In this document: positions 1 to 9,164 of the stretch, piece after piece | Layout: each line of letters begins with the position of its first letter | Position numbering within the stretch: the first letter of the stretch is position 1 | Assembly (NCBI RefSeq): GCF_000012965.1 | Contig: NC_007575.1 | Coordinates: forward strand, 186,001-250,000 | Reading direction: 5' to 3' | Source of the DNA: Sulfurimonas denitrificans DSM 1251 | GTDB lineage: Bacteria > Campylobacterota > Campylobacteria > Campylobacterales > Sulfurimonadaceae | DNA: 64,000 bases | Notes under the pieces: model-generated | The model's input: the letters and a program-made list of their open reading frames with translations, nothing else | The model's database searches: none | What the model was told of the DNA's origin: nothing | Position numbers and translations under genes: made by a program

Positions 1-533
1 TGTGGGTTAAATTCAAAGATTTTTTTATAATTGTTATACTCTTCATGTCCTTCATAGAGATGAAAAAATACTTCATATCCCATCTCTATTAAGGTATCAG
101 CAATATTTTTTGATATATGTTGCATTACGGTTGTGCAGCTGTGCGCAAATAGATAAAACCTTAGTGGTTCATTAAAGTCTAGCTTTGCATTTTTTAATCT
201 ATCTACATATATGTTATTTAATTTTTGCCTGAATAATTGAGCTTCATTTATGGCTTTGGTTAGATTTTCTGATATTACATCTACTTCTTCTTGTAAAATA
301 TCTAGCCCGTTAAAGTCAATCTTTGTAGGAAGTCTAAACTCTCCCTGCGCTAAATCATCTACAAGAGAGTTGATAGGAAGATGTACTAGATTAGCTAAAT
401 TTGAATCTATCTTTTCGCCGTTATAGTAGCAAACCTGTAAAAATTCATGGTCTTGATCATCGCTTCTATTTTGTTGTTTTGCAACTCTAAGCGCTTCTTT
501 ACTAGAGAGAAAGTAAGTATCAGGCTCAATCAT
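1..533 (-). CDS. Glycosyltransferase-like protein, N-terminal part (runs off window)
   Basis: An open frame on the minus strand begins at an ATG at 533 and stays open to the window edge, giving 177 residues without a stop. The first ~115 residues are hydrophilic and match no family I know. From about residue 120 it reads as the first beta-alpha unit of a GT-B or CgeB-like fold (LRFYLFAHSC, then a helix, then GYEVFFHLYEG). It faces away from the SIS gene at 598, in a locus of glycan genes, so a glycosyltransferase is likely but inferred. No strong ribosome binding site precedes the ATG. Most of the probable catalytic part lies outside the window, so the substrate cannot be judged. Confidence 0.6.
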   Translation of the reverse strand, partial: MIEPDTYFLSSKEALRVAKQQNRSDDQDHEFLQVCYYNGEKIDSNLANLVHLPINSLVDDLAQGEFRLPTKIDFNGLDILQEEVDVISENLTKAINEAQLFRQKLNNIYVDRLKNAKLDFNEPLRFYLFAHSCTTVMQHISKNIADTLIEMGYEVFFHLYEGHEEYNNYKKIFEFNP

Positions 534-597
534 AATTTAATCTTTATGTTTAGTTTTAAAGAGTAAAATACTATAAATTTACTTAAAGTGTGTTTGA

Positions 598-1152
598 ATG
601 GAAACTTTTACAAAACAGTACATCTCTAAACTGGTTGATACTCTAAAGAAGAGCGATTTAAAATCTATTTCTAAAATAGTTGATGCCTTGGATAATGCCA
701 AAGGCAAAATCTATATTATCGGTAATGGTGGAAGTGCAGCAACTGCATCGCATATGGTAAATGACTTAGGTGCAGGGCTTAGGCGCAGAGGTATAAAAAG
801 CTTTGATGTTGAGAGTCTTAGCGATAATACACCAGTTTGCAGTGCATTAGCAAACGATATAGGTTATAAAAATATTTTTTACATGCAACTAAAAGATAGA
901 TTAAAACCAGAAGATATTCTTATAGCAATCTCTTGTAGCGGAAACTCTAAAAACATTACAAAAGCTGTAAAATACGCTAAAAAAATAGGTTCAAAAATCA
1001 TAGGAATTACAGGTTTTGATGGTGGAAAATTAAAAAAACGCTCAGATATAAACTTTCATGTTGAGACAGATGCAGGAGAGTATGGTATTGTGGAAGATAT
1101 GCACATGGTCTTAAACCATATAATTTACAGCTATTATATATCTAAGGCTTAG
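598..1152 (+). CDS. SIS-domain sugar-phosphate isomerase, GmhA-like
   Basis: This 184-residue protein is a single SIS domain of the size of phosphoheptose isomerase (GmhA, ~190 residues), which converts sedoheptulose 7-phosphate to D-glycero-manno-heptose 7-phosphate in the cytoplasm. The phosphosugar loop GNGGSAATASH is at residues 42-52, the second serine-rich loop SCSGNSKN at 112-119, and a VEDMH motif near 166-169 fits the GmhA catalytic histidine region. Where GmhA usually has EE in the helix after the first loop, this protein has ND, so a related isomerase for another sugar phosphate is possible. It converges on the DUF354 gene with a 4-bp overlap. Neighbours point to nucleotide-heptose or another surface sugar. 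Confidence 0.8.
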   Translation: METFTKQYISKLVDTLKKSDLKSISKIVDALDNAKGKIYIIGNGGSAATASHMVNDLGAGLRRRGIKSFDVESLSDNTPVCSALANDIGYKNIFYMQLKDRLKPEDILIAISCSGNSKNITKAVKYAKKIGSKIIGITGFDGGKLKKRSDINFHVETDAGEYGIVEDMHMVLNHIIYSYYISKA

Positions 1153-2201
1153 CTTAAGATATTTTTTATCATATCGTCTATATCGATGCTCATCTGTTTT
1201 ATTGCACGAGTATCAACTTTTGTTCCTATAAGAAGCTTGGCTTTTTTGATTAGCTCCTCTTTAGTCTCTACCCAGACCATGAGATTGTTGTCTATTTGAT
1301 ACTTGTCATAGTGGCTTATAAAGCTTCTTGTAGAGATTGTAGGAGTTCCTAAAAAGCAAGCTTCAGAGTTTATAGTTCCACCTCCGCCTATGAACAAATC
1401 ACAAAAGAAAAGCAGATGTTGTATCTCTACTTTTTCTTCTAAAACAGAAGCCAAAGGAAACGCTTTTTTTAGGTAATTGCTCTCATATCTAGGTATGATA
1501 ATGATATTTGAGTTAGTTAGTTTTTGTATCTCATCAATTGCTTCATATAGCATGGGATACTTTTTATCTACATAACTAGCTTTATACTCCTCTTCTCTGA
1601 TTACAATAGTAGGTTTTTTATAGTCTATATTGTAGTTTTTAAGAATCTTTTTTACATATTCAAAATCATATTTAAAGTTTTTTAGCCAGATTAGCGGGTC
1701 TATGAAGTTGTATTCATAAATTTGAGAGCTATCTAGCCCAAATCTCTCTATAACTTCATCTGGAACTACAAAAGGTTTAAACATCTTATGTGCTAGAGGG
1801 ATAGTTAGTCTAGCTTGAGGCAAGGCTCTTGTAAAATTTGTTTTGTAGTCTGAGAGAGGAATATCGTAAAAATTTATGATTTTGATTCCCAAACCAAAAG
1901 CAGCCCTGCAAGCATCAACAGAAGAGAGGCAGACAAGTCTATCTATATGATGCTCATTTAAAAACTCCATAAACTTTATCTGTCTATCTATAGATGCTCT
2001 AAATTTAGACTCCAAGCTGCCCCCACCAAAATTACCTATGTTTGTATAAGGAAGATTACATAAGTCAAGTAACTCTATAGTCTCTTTATATCCTTCCCCA
2101 CCTCTTGTAGTTATGAAGACCTCTTTTTGTTTTTGTATCTCTTTTATGATTGGCTCAAAAAAAAGCACTGATTTTGGGGTAACTAAATCAAACCATATCA
2201 T
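1149..2201 (-). CDS. DUF354 family protein, GT-B-like
   Basis: This 350-residue protein looks like the DUF354 family, which is related to UDP-sugar 2-epimerase and GT-B glycosyltransferases and is found in surface polysaccharide clusters. The start reads MIWFDLVTPKSVLFFEP, as usual for the family, and a late glycine-rich stretch (FIGGGGTINSEACFLGTP, about residues 272-289) fits the nucleotide-sugar binding loop. Its ATG directly follows the stop codon of the upstream asnB gene, so the two are very likely translated from one mRNA with the GT4 gene at 3941. No family member has a well-defined reaction, so a glycan role is inferred from fold and context. Confidence 0.75.
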   Translation of the reverse strand: MIWFDLVTPKSVLFFEPIIKEIQKQKEVFITTRGGEGYKETIELLDLCNLPYTNIGNFGGGSLESKFRASIDRQIKFMEFLNEHHIDRLVCLSSVDACRAAFGLGIKIINFYDIPLSDYKTNFTRALPQARLTIPLAHKMFKPFVVPDEVIERFGLDSSQIYEYNFIDPLIWLKNFKYDFEYVKKILKNYNIDYKKPTIVIREEEYKASYVDKKYPMLYEAIDEIQKLTNSNIIIIPRYESNYLKKAFPLASVLEEKVEIQHLLFFCDLFIGGGGTINSEACFLGTPTISTRSFISHYDKYQIDNNLMVWVETKEELIKKAKLLIGTKVDTRAIKQMSIDIDDMIKNILS

Positions 2202-3953
2202 CTACATGTACACCTTTTTATACCATCTACAAAATATATATAAAGAGTAAACATGCTGTTTGAAGTGACCACGCTTACCCTCTTCATATAAAAATGTGAG
2301 AAAATCATCGTTAAATATACCTAATTGTTTATTAACATCAAGCAATAGATTTAAAATTTCTTCACTGTGGGCATCATATAGCCACTCTATAAAAGGAGAA
2401 CTAAACCCTTTTTTTCTTCTGTCTATGATTGAATTAGGAAGATAATTTCTTGCGATTTTTTTTAAGATAGCTTTGTTTGTATCTCCAATTTTAATGCTTG
2501 ATTCAACTCCTAGCAGATACTCAACTAAATGATGGTCTAAAAAAGGTGCTCTTAGCTCTAAAGAGTGCGCCATTGACATGCGATCTACTTTAGTCATCAA
2601 AACCTCTGCAATCCAAATGCTGAAATCTATGTATGTTAACCACTGCTCAGGAGGATAAGTTGAGACATAAGGGTGTAAAATAGGAGCTATTTTTTTAGAG
2701 AATAACCTTTGAAGTTGGGCATAAGTAAATGTTTCACCGCTAGATTGGTAAACTTGTTGATTGTTTAAGCGGCGATTGTTGTATTCCCACTCTTTTGTTA
2801 AATCAAAAGGAGTTTTTTGAGGGTTTTTAAGGTGATAATAATTTAACATCTTAAAATAGTTGTCATAACCTAAAAAACTCTCATCGCTCCCCTCGCCACT
2901 CAAACAAACCTTAAACCCTTGATTATGAATCTCTTTTGATAAGATATATGTTGGAATACACGCAGAATCAGCCATTGGTTCATCAAGATGCTCTAAAACT
3001 TTCTCAATCGCCTCCAAATACTCATCTTTTGATATTTTATACTCATGGTGAATGGTGCCAATATACTCAGATGCAGCTTTTGCAAAGCCAAGTTCACAGT
3101 AGTGCTTATGCTCATCATAACCGATAGAAAAAGTGTGTACTTTGTGTTTTGATTTTTTTGCATAAAGAGCTGTTATGAAAGAGGAGTCTAAACCTCCAGA
3201 GAGCAGAGTTGCTACTTCTACATCTCCAACAAGGCGCTTTTGTACAGCATCATTTAAAAGCTTCTCAACATCTTTTAAAATCTGTTTTTCATCATAATGA
3301 GTTATTTTTATATCTGCTAAAGAGTAGTAAGTGCTAACTTTTATATCGCTGTTTTGATGGAGTAGATAAGAAGAGGCTGGGAGTTTTTTAACTCCACTGT
3401 AGAAAGTATTCTCTCCTTGAGGAGATTGAAGTGCGAGGTATTGCCAGAGTGCTTCTTCATTTAGTTTAGGCGTTGTTTTGAGCATCTTAAGTATAGCTTT
3501 TATCTCAGAAGCAAAATAAAACTTCCCTTTTTCACAGTAGTAATAAAGAGGTTTTTTACCAAAGCGGTCTCTTGCACAAAAGAAAAGATTTTTCTCTTTG
3601 TCATAAATACAAAAAGCGAACATCCCCTCTAAGCTGTTTAAAAAATCAAAACCAAATTTTTGATATAAACGGATTAAAACTTCACTATCACTCTTTGTTA
3701 CACACTCTAAAGAGAACTCTTTGATAAGCTCTTTGTAGTTATAAATCTCTCCATTAAAAACCAAAGTTATTTCATCAAAAATCATTGGTTGATTTGCTTC
3801 TTCATCTAAGTCAATTATACTAAGCCTTGTATGAGCGAAAAACATCTCATTTTGAATAATATAATTTTGATAATCCTCCCCTCTATGTTTTAGAGAATTA
3901 AGAACTTCATTATGGTTAAAGTTTATCTCAGTAGAGCCAATTATTCCGCACAT
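2202..3953 (-). CDS. asnB: Asparagine synthase (glutamine-hydrolysing) family amidotransferase
   Basis: This 583-residue protein has the class II glutamine amidotransferase domain (starts MCGIIG, with Cys2 as the nucleophile; residues 1 to ~200) followed by the synthetase domain with the PP-loop ATP motif LLSGGLDSS near residues 250-258. In cell-surface clusters such proteins often amidate a sugar carboxylate rather than aspartate, and a second copy lies at 17307. Its start overlaps the end of the GT4 gene at 3941 by 13 bp, and its stop abuts the DUF354 start, so the three form a translationally linked unit. Free asparagine synthesis remains possible; the location makes glycan amidation the better guess. 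Confidence 0.85.
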   Translation of the reverse strand: MCGIIGSTEINFNHNEVLNSLKHRGEDYQNYIIQNEMFFAHTRLSIIDLDEEANQPMIFDEITLVFNGEIYNYKELIKEFSLECVTKSDSEVLIRLYQKFGFDFLNSLEGMFAFCIYDKEKNLFFCARDRFGKKPLYYYCEKGKFYFASEIKAILKMLKTTPKLNEEALWQYLALQSPQGENTFYSGVKKLPASSYLLHQNSDIKVSTYYSLADIKITHYDEKQILKDVEKLLNDAVQKRLVGDVEVATLLSGGLDSSFITALYAKKSKHKVHTFSIGYDEHKHYCELGFAKAASEYIGTIHHEYKISKDEYLEAIEKVLEHLDEPMADSACIPTYILSKEIHNQGFKVCLSGEGSDESFLGYDNYFKMLNYYHLKNPQKTPFDLTKEWEYNNRRLNNQQVYQSSGETFTYAQLQRLFSKKIAPILHPYVSTYPPEQWLTYIDFSIWIAEVLMTKVDRMSMAHSLELRAPFLDHHLVEYLLGVESSIKIGDTNKAILKKIARNYLPNSIIDRRKKGFSSPFIEWLYDAHSEEILNLLLDVNKQLGIFNDDFLTFLYEEGKRGHFKQHVYSLYIFCRWYKKVYM

Positions 3954-5071
3954 TTAACTACTCCTAAGAGTACATGTGATATTAGTTGTTTGTAATTTTG
4001 CATACTTTTTTCAGTTGTAAAAGGCTCAACATCATTTTTTTGTAGTTTTTTTAGCTCTTTTGTAATACTTTTATCATTTGAATACTTCAATATCAGAGCA
4101 GATAACGCATCTATGTCTCCTACATCAAAGAGATTTCCATAGTCGTTTAATATCTCATCATAACCACTGTATTTAGATGCAATTAACGCTGAGGTAGAGA
4201 GCATCTCTAAGACCGTATTTGAAAATCCCTCTTGATACGATGGCATAATACAAAAATCTGCTTTGTGCATGTAGTGGTAAGGCTCAGAGATATTTCCCAT
4301 AAGAAAAACTCTGTGAGAGAGGTTATAGGAGTTTATCATCTCTTGGAGTTCGTCTCTAAGTAAACCTTCACCGATTAGAAGTAAGTTTTGAGATATGTTG
4401 GCGTGAATCTTATGGTAAGCTCGTATCAAGTCCTTTTGCCCTTTTTGCGGATGCAGTCTGCCAACATGAAGTATGTAGCTAAAGTCTAGATTTACCTCTT
4501 TGCTGCTTTGTTCTAAAATCATAGATTTGTCTATGCCATTGTAGATATTTAGAGCATTTATTTTCTCAGAAATATCTAAAAGCTCTTTTTTTATAAAGTC
4601 ACTAACACAAACAACAGCTTGAGCATTTTTGTAGAGTTTTGTGATATTTTCAAAATAAAAATCTGGAGTTAGCAGATGCACTCTTGATGATTTTGTGTAA
4701 ACATTTTTTAAACTAATTCTGCAAGATATTATCCTCTTTGCATCTGAATCTATGGATAGGGATAAAATATTGTGATAATCTTCATAGCTAAAAATCAAAT
4801 CTGGTCTCAACTTTTGTACAAATTTAGAGAGTTCTTTTTTTCTATAGTTAAAGATGTTTATTCCAGAATCTTCATCGCTGAGGTCCATTTTTTGCATCTG
4901 TACTGTTTCTACTGTTATATTCTCACGAAGCAAGTAGCAAATTGGTTTACTCTCTTCAAAAAGCAAGAGCGAGCAGTCATAAATATCTGATAGCGAATTA
5001 GCCAACATAGAAACACTCTTTTGTACCCCACCAATATCAAGGTTTTGAGTAAGAAATAGAATCTTTTTCAT
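3941..5071 (-). CDS. Glycosyltransferase family 4
   Basis: This 376-residue GT-B enzyme has the N-terminal acceptor half opening with MKKILFLTQNLDIGGVQKS and the C-terminal nucleotide-sugar half with HVGRLHPQKGQKDLI (about residues 202-216) and the E-x7-E type end PSYQEGFSNTVLEML. It is a close paralogue of the protein at 8070: both share TQNL..GGVQKSVS, the ISYEDY or FSYEDY motif and the HPQKGQKDLI loop. It is the first gene of the minus-strand unit GT4-asnB-DUF354 and diverges from the radical SAM gene at 5250. No clear Shine-Dalgarno sequence precedes the ATG. It probably adds one sugar to a lipid- or protein-linked glycan at the inner face of the membrane. Confidence 0.85.
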   Translation of the reverse strand: MKKILFLTQNLDIGGVQKSVSMLANSLSDIYDCSLLLFEESKPICYLLRENITVETVQMQKMDLSDEDSGINIFNYRKKELSKFVQKLRPDLIFSYEDYHNILSLSIDSDAKRIISCRISLKNVYTKSSRVHLLTPDFYFENITKLYKNAQAVVCVSDFIKKELLDISEKINALNIYNGIDKSMILEQSSKEVNLDFSYILHVGRLHPQKGQKDLIRAYHKIHANISQNLLLIGEGLLRDELQEMINSYNLSHRVFLMGNISEPYHYMHKADFCIMPSYQEGFSNTVLEMLSTSALIASKYSGYDEILNDYGNLFDVGDIDALSALILKYSNDKSITKELKKLQKNDVEPFTTEKSMQNYKQLISHVLLGVVKCAE

Positions 5072-5249
5072 TTGTAATGTGTGATATATAAAATATCATC
5101 TCTCTTCTGCTTTATTAACATCAAACTTAAGAGTCTTGAGCTTCTAAGCCAGCCAATGACGCTGACTATAAATACAAATTTTTTCACTGCAAATCCCAGT
5201 TTAATATTAAGGATATATAATAACAAAAACTATATAAAGAGCATAGTAA

Positions 5250-6089
5250 ATGTTATCTATAATTGAAAAATTTCCTACCAGAATTGCTATAGAATTGACA
5301 CCAATATGCAATCTAGCTTGCAATATGTGCCCTAGACATATCATTGATAAAAATAGCGGTTTTCTTGATTTTGAATTATGGAAAAGGTTATTAGATGAAA
5401 TCAAAGAGTTTTCCCCAGATACTATTGTTTTGCCTTTTTGGAGAGGAGAGAGTCTTCTTCATAAAGAGTTTGTCAAATTCTCCAAGTATGCCCTAGAAAA
5501 AAACATCAGATTACACATCTCTACAAATGGACACCATGTTAAAGATGAAAAAGCTAAAATCTTATCAAAGTATGAGTTTATAACGTTTTCTCTTCATACA
5601 AAAGAGGGTTTTGAAAGTGCTCTTGATTTTGTAAAAAAATATAAAACTAATACAAATACTATTCAAGCTTCATTTGTAGAGTGTGAAAGTGAAATGATGC
5701 CTTTTTTAGATGAGCTAATTCAATCAGAGAACTTTTGCGGCTTTGATGCTATTAGGCTTTATGAGGAGCATACAAAGGAGGGCAAGTTTGGATATTCAGG
5801 AAAAGAGATATTTGAGTCAAGAATCTTTTGCCCAAAATTGACAAACACTTTAGTTATATCATCTGATGGCTATATATCAAGATGCAACCATATCTGGAAA
5901 ACAGAAAATTACAATCTAAACACTAAAAGTATAAAAGAAGCTTGGGCAAGTGAAGTTATGGGTGATATAAAAAACAATTATCCCGATAGTATGTGTTTGT
6001 CATGTGACCAATGGAGCGGAAATACAAATGGAAAAATATGGAAAAAAGAAGATAATTTACTTAGTGAAATAAACATAGGAAATATTTAG
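5250..6089 (+). CDS. Radical SAM protein with SPASM-like C-terminus
   Basis: This 279-residue protein has the radical SAM cluster motif CNLACNMC (about residues 20-27), which binds a 4Fe-4S cluster and S-adenosylmethionine. A cysteine-rich C-terminus (CPKLTNT, SRCNH, MCLSCDQW) fits an auxiliary-cluster SPASM or twitch domain. It starts a plus-strand cassette with a methyltransferase and a DegT aminotransferase. It may modify a sugar or small molecule of the glycan pathway, since radical SAM enzymes in such loci catalyse dehydration, epimerisation or deamination. No particular reaction can be read from the sequence. Two further radical SAM proteins lie at 11882 and 14430. Confidence 0.82.
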   Translation: MLSIIEKFPTRIAIELTPICNLACNMCPRHIIDKNSGFLDFELWKRLLDEIKEFSPDTIVLPFWRGESLLHKEFVKFSKYALEKNIRLHISTNGHHVKDEKAKILSKYEFITFSLHTKEGFESALDFVKKYKTNTNTIQASFVECESEMMPFLDELIQSENFCGFDAIRLYEEHTKEGKFGYSGKEIFESRIFCPKLTNTLVISSDGYISRCNHIWKTENYNLNTKSIKEAWASEVMGDIKNNYPDSMCLSCDQWSGNTNGKIWKKEDNLLSEINIGNI

Positions 6090-6094
6090 TAAAT

Positions 6095-6922
6095 ATGCAA
6101 AATATTATCATGGAAATTTTGAACTCCTTAGATGTTAAAAGAGGTGATAGAGTTCTAGATTTTGGTTGTGGTGATGCAAACCTAGTAAAATTTATCAATG
6201 AGAATGAATATACATGCTACGGAGTAGATATTCAATTAGATATCATAAATTTAGCAAAAAGAAGATTTCAAGAATCATTTCTAAACCCTGATTTACTAAG
6301 AGCTATCCCAATAATAAGAGATGGTTATACCATTAAAAATCATGGCTTCAGATTACCTTTTGAAGATGAGTTTTTTGATTGTGTAGTATCTTTTCAAGTC
6401 TTTGAACATATTAGCAATATAGAAGAAGTTATTAAAGAGCTTTATCGAGTTGTAAAAGTTGATGGTAAAGTTTACTTAGAGTTTCCATCTAGCTATACGA
6501 TAGTTGAGCCGCATCTTGAAATACCATTCGTACATTATTTAAAATATAGTAAATTTAGAGAAAATTACATCTTTTTTTTTGCAAAGCTAAAAAAAATAGA
6601 TGAGCCAAGAAAGTATGCCAAGATACAAAATGATTATTTAAAAACATCATGCTTTTACAGGTTTCATAATGAGTTTGACAAGCTGTTTAAAGATGGCGGT
6701 TTTGCCAAAAAAGACTACTCGTACGAAAGACGTTCTCTTAGAGTGCAAAAAGACAAAGTTTTTACATTAAGAGAACTTCTTTTATATAAACAAAGAAGAT
6801 ATGATAATAAGAGTAATTTAAATAGTTTTGGTTACGGAGTGAAAATATACTTAAAAATACATGCATTTTTTTACTCTATTCTAACAAACAGAATGATAGT
6901 TTTTACAAAGGAAGATAAATGA
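6095..6922 (+). CDS. Class I SAM-dependent methyltransferase
   Basis: This 275-residue protein has the class I methyltransferase motif I VLDFGCGDANLVKF near residues 20-33 and the FEDEFFDCVVSFQVFEHI segment that carries motifs III-IV in the Methyltransf_11 group. It begins 5 bp after the radical SAM gene and overlaps the DegT gene by 4 bp (ATGA), so it is co-translated with both. The long C-terminal part after the Rossmann core is basic and aromatic and may hold the acceptor site. A sugar O- or N-methyltransferase is likely from the context; the acceptor is unknown. Confidence 0.8.
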   Translation: MQNIIMEILNSLDVKRGDRVLDFGCGDANLVKFINENEYTCYGVDIQLDIINLAKRRFQESFLNPDLLRAIPIIRDGYTIKNHGFRLPFEDEFFDCVVSFQVFEHISNIEEVIKELYRVVKVDGKVYLEFPSSYTIVEPHLEIPFVHYLKYSKFRENYIFFFAKLKKIDEPRKYAKIQNDYLKTSCFYRFHNEFDKLFKDGGFAKKDYSYERRSLRVQKDKVFTLRELLLYKQRRYDNKSNLNSFGYGVKIYLKIHAFFYSILTNRMIVFTKEDK

Positions 6923-8100
6923 ATATACCTATCTCCAAACCTTATTTTGATGAATGCGAAGATGAAAATATACTAAAACCGTTGCATAGCGGTTGGGTTG
7001 TTCAGGGGAAGTTTGTTCAAGAATTCCAAACTCTTTTTGCCTCACATGTAGAGGTAAAATATGCACATGCCACAACGAGTTGTACAACAGCTCTTCATTT
7101 GGCTTTAGTCGCTTTGGATATTGGAGCTGATGATGAAGTAATAATTCCATCTTTTACATATATAGCAACAGCAAATGTTGTAGAACATGTAGGTGCAAAA
7201 CCACTCTTCTGCGATATAGAACTTGATAGTTTTAACATGGATGTCAGTAAAATAGAAACTCTGATAACGAAAAAAACAAAGGTAATAATCGCTGTGAATC
7301 TTTTTGGACTATGTGCTAATTTAGAAGAGATAATAAAACTTGCAAAAAAATATAATTTAAAAGTTATAGAAGATTCTGCTTGTGGATTTGATGCTTGGCT
7401 TGGTCAGAAGCACTCTGGAACTTTCGGGGATATCGGCTGTTTTTCTTTCCATCCAAGAAAGTCTCTTTGCACTGGAGAGGGCGGAATGCTAATTACGAAT
7501 GATGATGAACTTAACTCAAAAATAGCACAGCTAAAAGACCACGGCGCAAGTAAAAGCGATATGTTAAGACATAAAGAAGGCGGAAGTCTGCTTCCCGAGT
7601 TTAACTTTGCGGGTTTTAATTATAGAATGACTGATATGCAAGGAGCACTTGGTGTTTGTCAAATGAAAAAAGCATCTGAGATAATGTGTAAAAAAAGAAT
7701 TTTAGCTAAGAGATATGATGAGGCTCTAAAAGAGTTGAATTTTTTACAAGTCCCAACATTTAGTGTTGAGTATGTTCACGGCTATCAATCTTATGTCTGT
7801 TTATTTACAGACTCTCAAGATGTGAGAAATCTTACTAAAGAAAAGATAGATATTATAAATATAAAACGAAATATTTTTATGAAAAAGTTAGAGTCTTGCG
7901 GAATTGCTACAAGACAAGGTACTCACGCAGTTCATACTCTTGGTTTTTATAAAGAGAAGTATGACTTAAAGAGTGAAGATTTTTTAATGAGTTATGCAGC
8001 AGATAGACTCACTATTGCTCTTCCATTGTATCCACAGATGAGTGATGAAGAGTTTGATTATGTAGTATCTCAGCTTAAGAGTTGTTCAAACTCAGAGTGA
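6919..8100 (+). CDS. DegT/DnrJ/EryC1/StrS PLP aminotransferase
   Basis: This 393-residue protein belongs to the sugar aminotransferase family that converts nucleotide-linked keto-sugars to amino sugars with pyridoxal phosphate. Visible hallmarks are the N-terminal ISKPYFDE, the TSCTTALHLAL cofactor-binding stretch, the aspartate-bearing VIEDSACGFDA, and CFSFHPRKSLCTGEGG, where the lysine forms the Schiff base. It ends the plus-strand cassette, overlapping the methyltransferase by 4 bp at its start. Its last 31 bp overlap the 3-prime end of the convergent GT4 gene at 8070. It supplies an amino sugar, plausibly for the flagellar or surface glycan. Confidence 0.88.
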   Translation: MNIPISKPYFDECEDENILKPLHSGWVVQGKFVQEFQTLFASHVEVKYAHATTSCTTALHLALVALDIGADDEVIIPSFTYIATANVVEHVGAKPLFCDIELDSFNMDVSKIETLITKKTKVIIAVNLFGLCANLEEIIKLAKKYNLKVIEDSACGFDAWLGQKHSGTFGDIGCFSFHPRKSLCTGEGGMLITNDDELNSKIAQLKDHGASKSDMLRHKEGGSLLPEFNFAGFNYRMTDMQGALGVCQMKKASEIMCKKRILAKRYDEALKELNFLQVPTFSVEYVHGYQSYVCLFTDSQDVRNLTKEKIDIINIKRNIFMKKLESCGIATRQGTHAVHTLGFYKEKYDLKSEDFLMSYAADRLTIALPLYPQMSDEEFDYVVSQLKSCSNSE

Positions 8101-9164
8101 AAGCTATCAAAGCTTTTTTGCAAAGTAAACTTTTTGCAAATTTCATAAAGTTTGTTCCCTAAGTTTTGTTTATTGCTTTTGTTCTTTAGGTAATGAAGAA
8201 TCTTTTTTGAGAGATTTTCAGTATCGCTTAGTTCTACTAAAGACCCTTTTGGAAGTATCTCATCAGCACCTTTGTAGTTGTATGACACAATAGCTTTTTT
8301 CACACTCATAAGCTCTAAGATAGAGTTTGAAAAACCTTCATAGTATGATGGAAAAACAAAAAGAGAACATTTTTTTATATATGGGTATGGATTTGCAAAA
8401 CCTTTTAAAAGAACTCTGTTTTGCAAGTTCAACTCTAAAATCAAACTCTCCAACTCTTGCCTAAGTCCGCCATCACCAAGAATAATCAACTTCTCATTTA
8501 TTTCATCTTTTATATCATTAAAAGCGTAGATGAGGTCTTTTTGACCTTTTTGCGGATGTAAGCGTCCTACATTTAGTATGAAATTATTATGCTCTGTTTC
8601 ATCTTCAACAGATATCATTTCTTTAATACCGTTGTAGATAGTACGGCTGTTTATTGCCGAGTTTAGTTGTAGAAGTTCATTTTCAATATGTTTGGCAACT
8701 GCTATAATCAAGTCAGCTTTTTGGTAGCTTTCTTTAATCATCTCAAAGTAAAATGAACTCTCCAACAGATGAATAAAACTATCTTTTTTGTAGCTCTCAC
8801 TTAGACTGACTCGACAAGAGAGAACTTTTTTGCATCCGTTTTTTGTTTGAAGCAAAATGAAGTTGTTGTAGTCTTCGTAGCTGATAGTCAAATCTGCATC
8901 TAGGTCATGTAAGATTTTATCAAGCTCAGATGCTCTGTAATCAAACAGCTCTCTTCCCACTCCATCTTTTTTAATATCTACTTTTTTTGTTTTGATTTTA
9001 TGGATTTTTATTTTTTTATCTATGAAGTAGTTTAGAGCTTTGTTGTCTTCTGCGAGAATAATTGAAACATCATAGTAAGATGCTAAGTAGTTTGCTAAAG
9101 AAGAAACAGATTTTTGAACTCCTCCAGTTGAGAGATTTTGTGTGAAAAAGGCTATTTTTTTCAT
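8070..9164 (-). CDS. Glycosyltransferase family 4 (paralogue of the gene at 3941)
   Basis: This 364-residue GT-B enzyme starts MKKIAFFTQNLSTGGVQKS and carries NVGRLHPQKGQKDLIYAF near residues 193-210 and PSYYEGFSNSILELM in the nucleotide-sugar domain. It matches the protein at 3941 along its whole length, so the two arose by duplication and now flank the plus-strand cassette. It is the last gene of the long minus-strand run that begins at fliD, directly after the methyltransferase at 9165. Its 3-prime end overlaps the aminotransferase on the other strand by 31 bp, so both reading frames constrain that stretch. Confidence 0.85.
   Translation of the reverse strand: MKKIAFFTQNLSTGGVQKSVSSLANYLASYYDVSIILAEDNKALNYFIDKKIKIHKIKTKKVDIKKDGVGRELFDYRASELDKILHDLDADLTISYEDYNNFILLQTKNGCKKVLSCRVSLSESYKKDSFIHLLESSFYFEMIKESYQKADLIIAVAKHIENELLQLNSAINSRTIYNGIKEMISVEDETEHNNFILNVGRLHPQKGQKDLIYAFNDIKDEINEKLIILGDGGLRQELESLILELNLQNRVLLKGFANPYPYIKKCSLFVFPSYYEGFSNSILELMSVKKAIVSYNYKGADEILPKGSLVELSDTENLSKKILHYLKNKSNKQNLGNKLYEICKKFTLQKSFDSFHSEFEQLLS

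Noticed and set aside
5081-5266. Plus-strand ORF in the gap before the radical SAM gene
   Set aside because: It has no ribosome binding site, is made of low-complexity AT-rich sequence, and overlaps the next gene's start in another frame.
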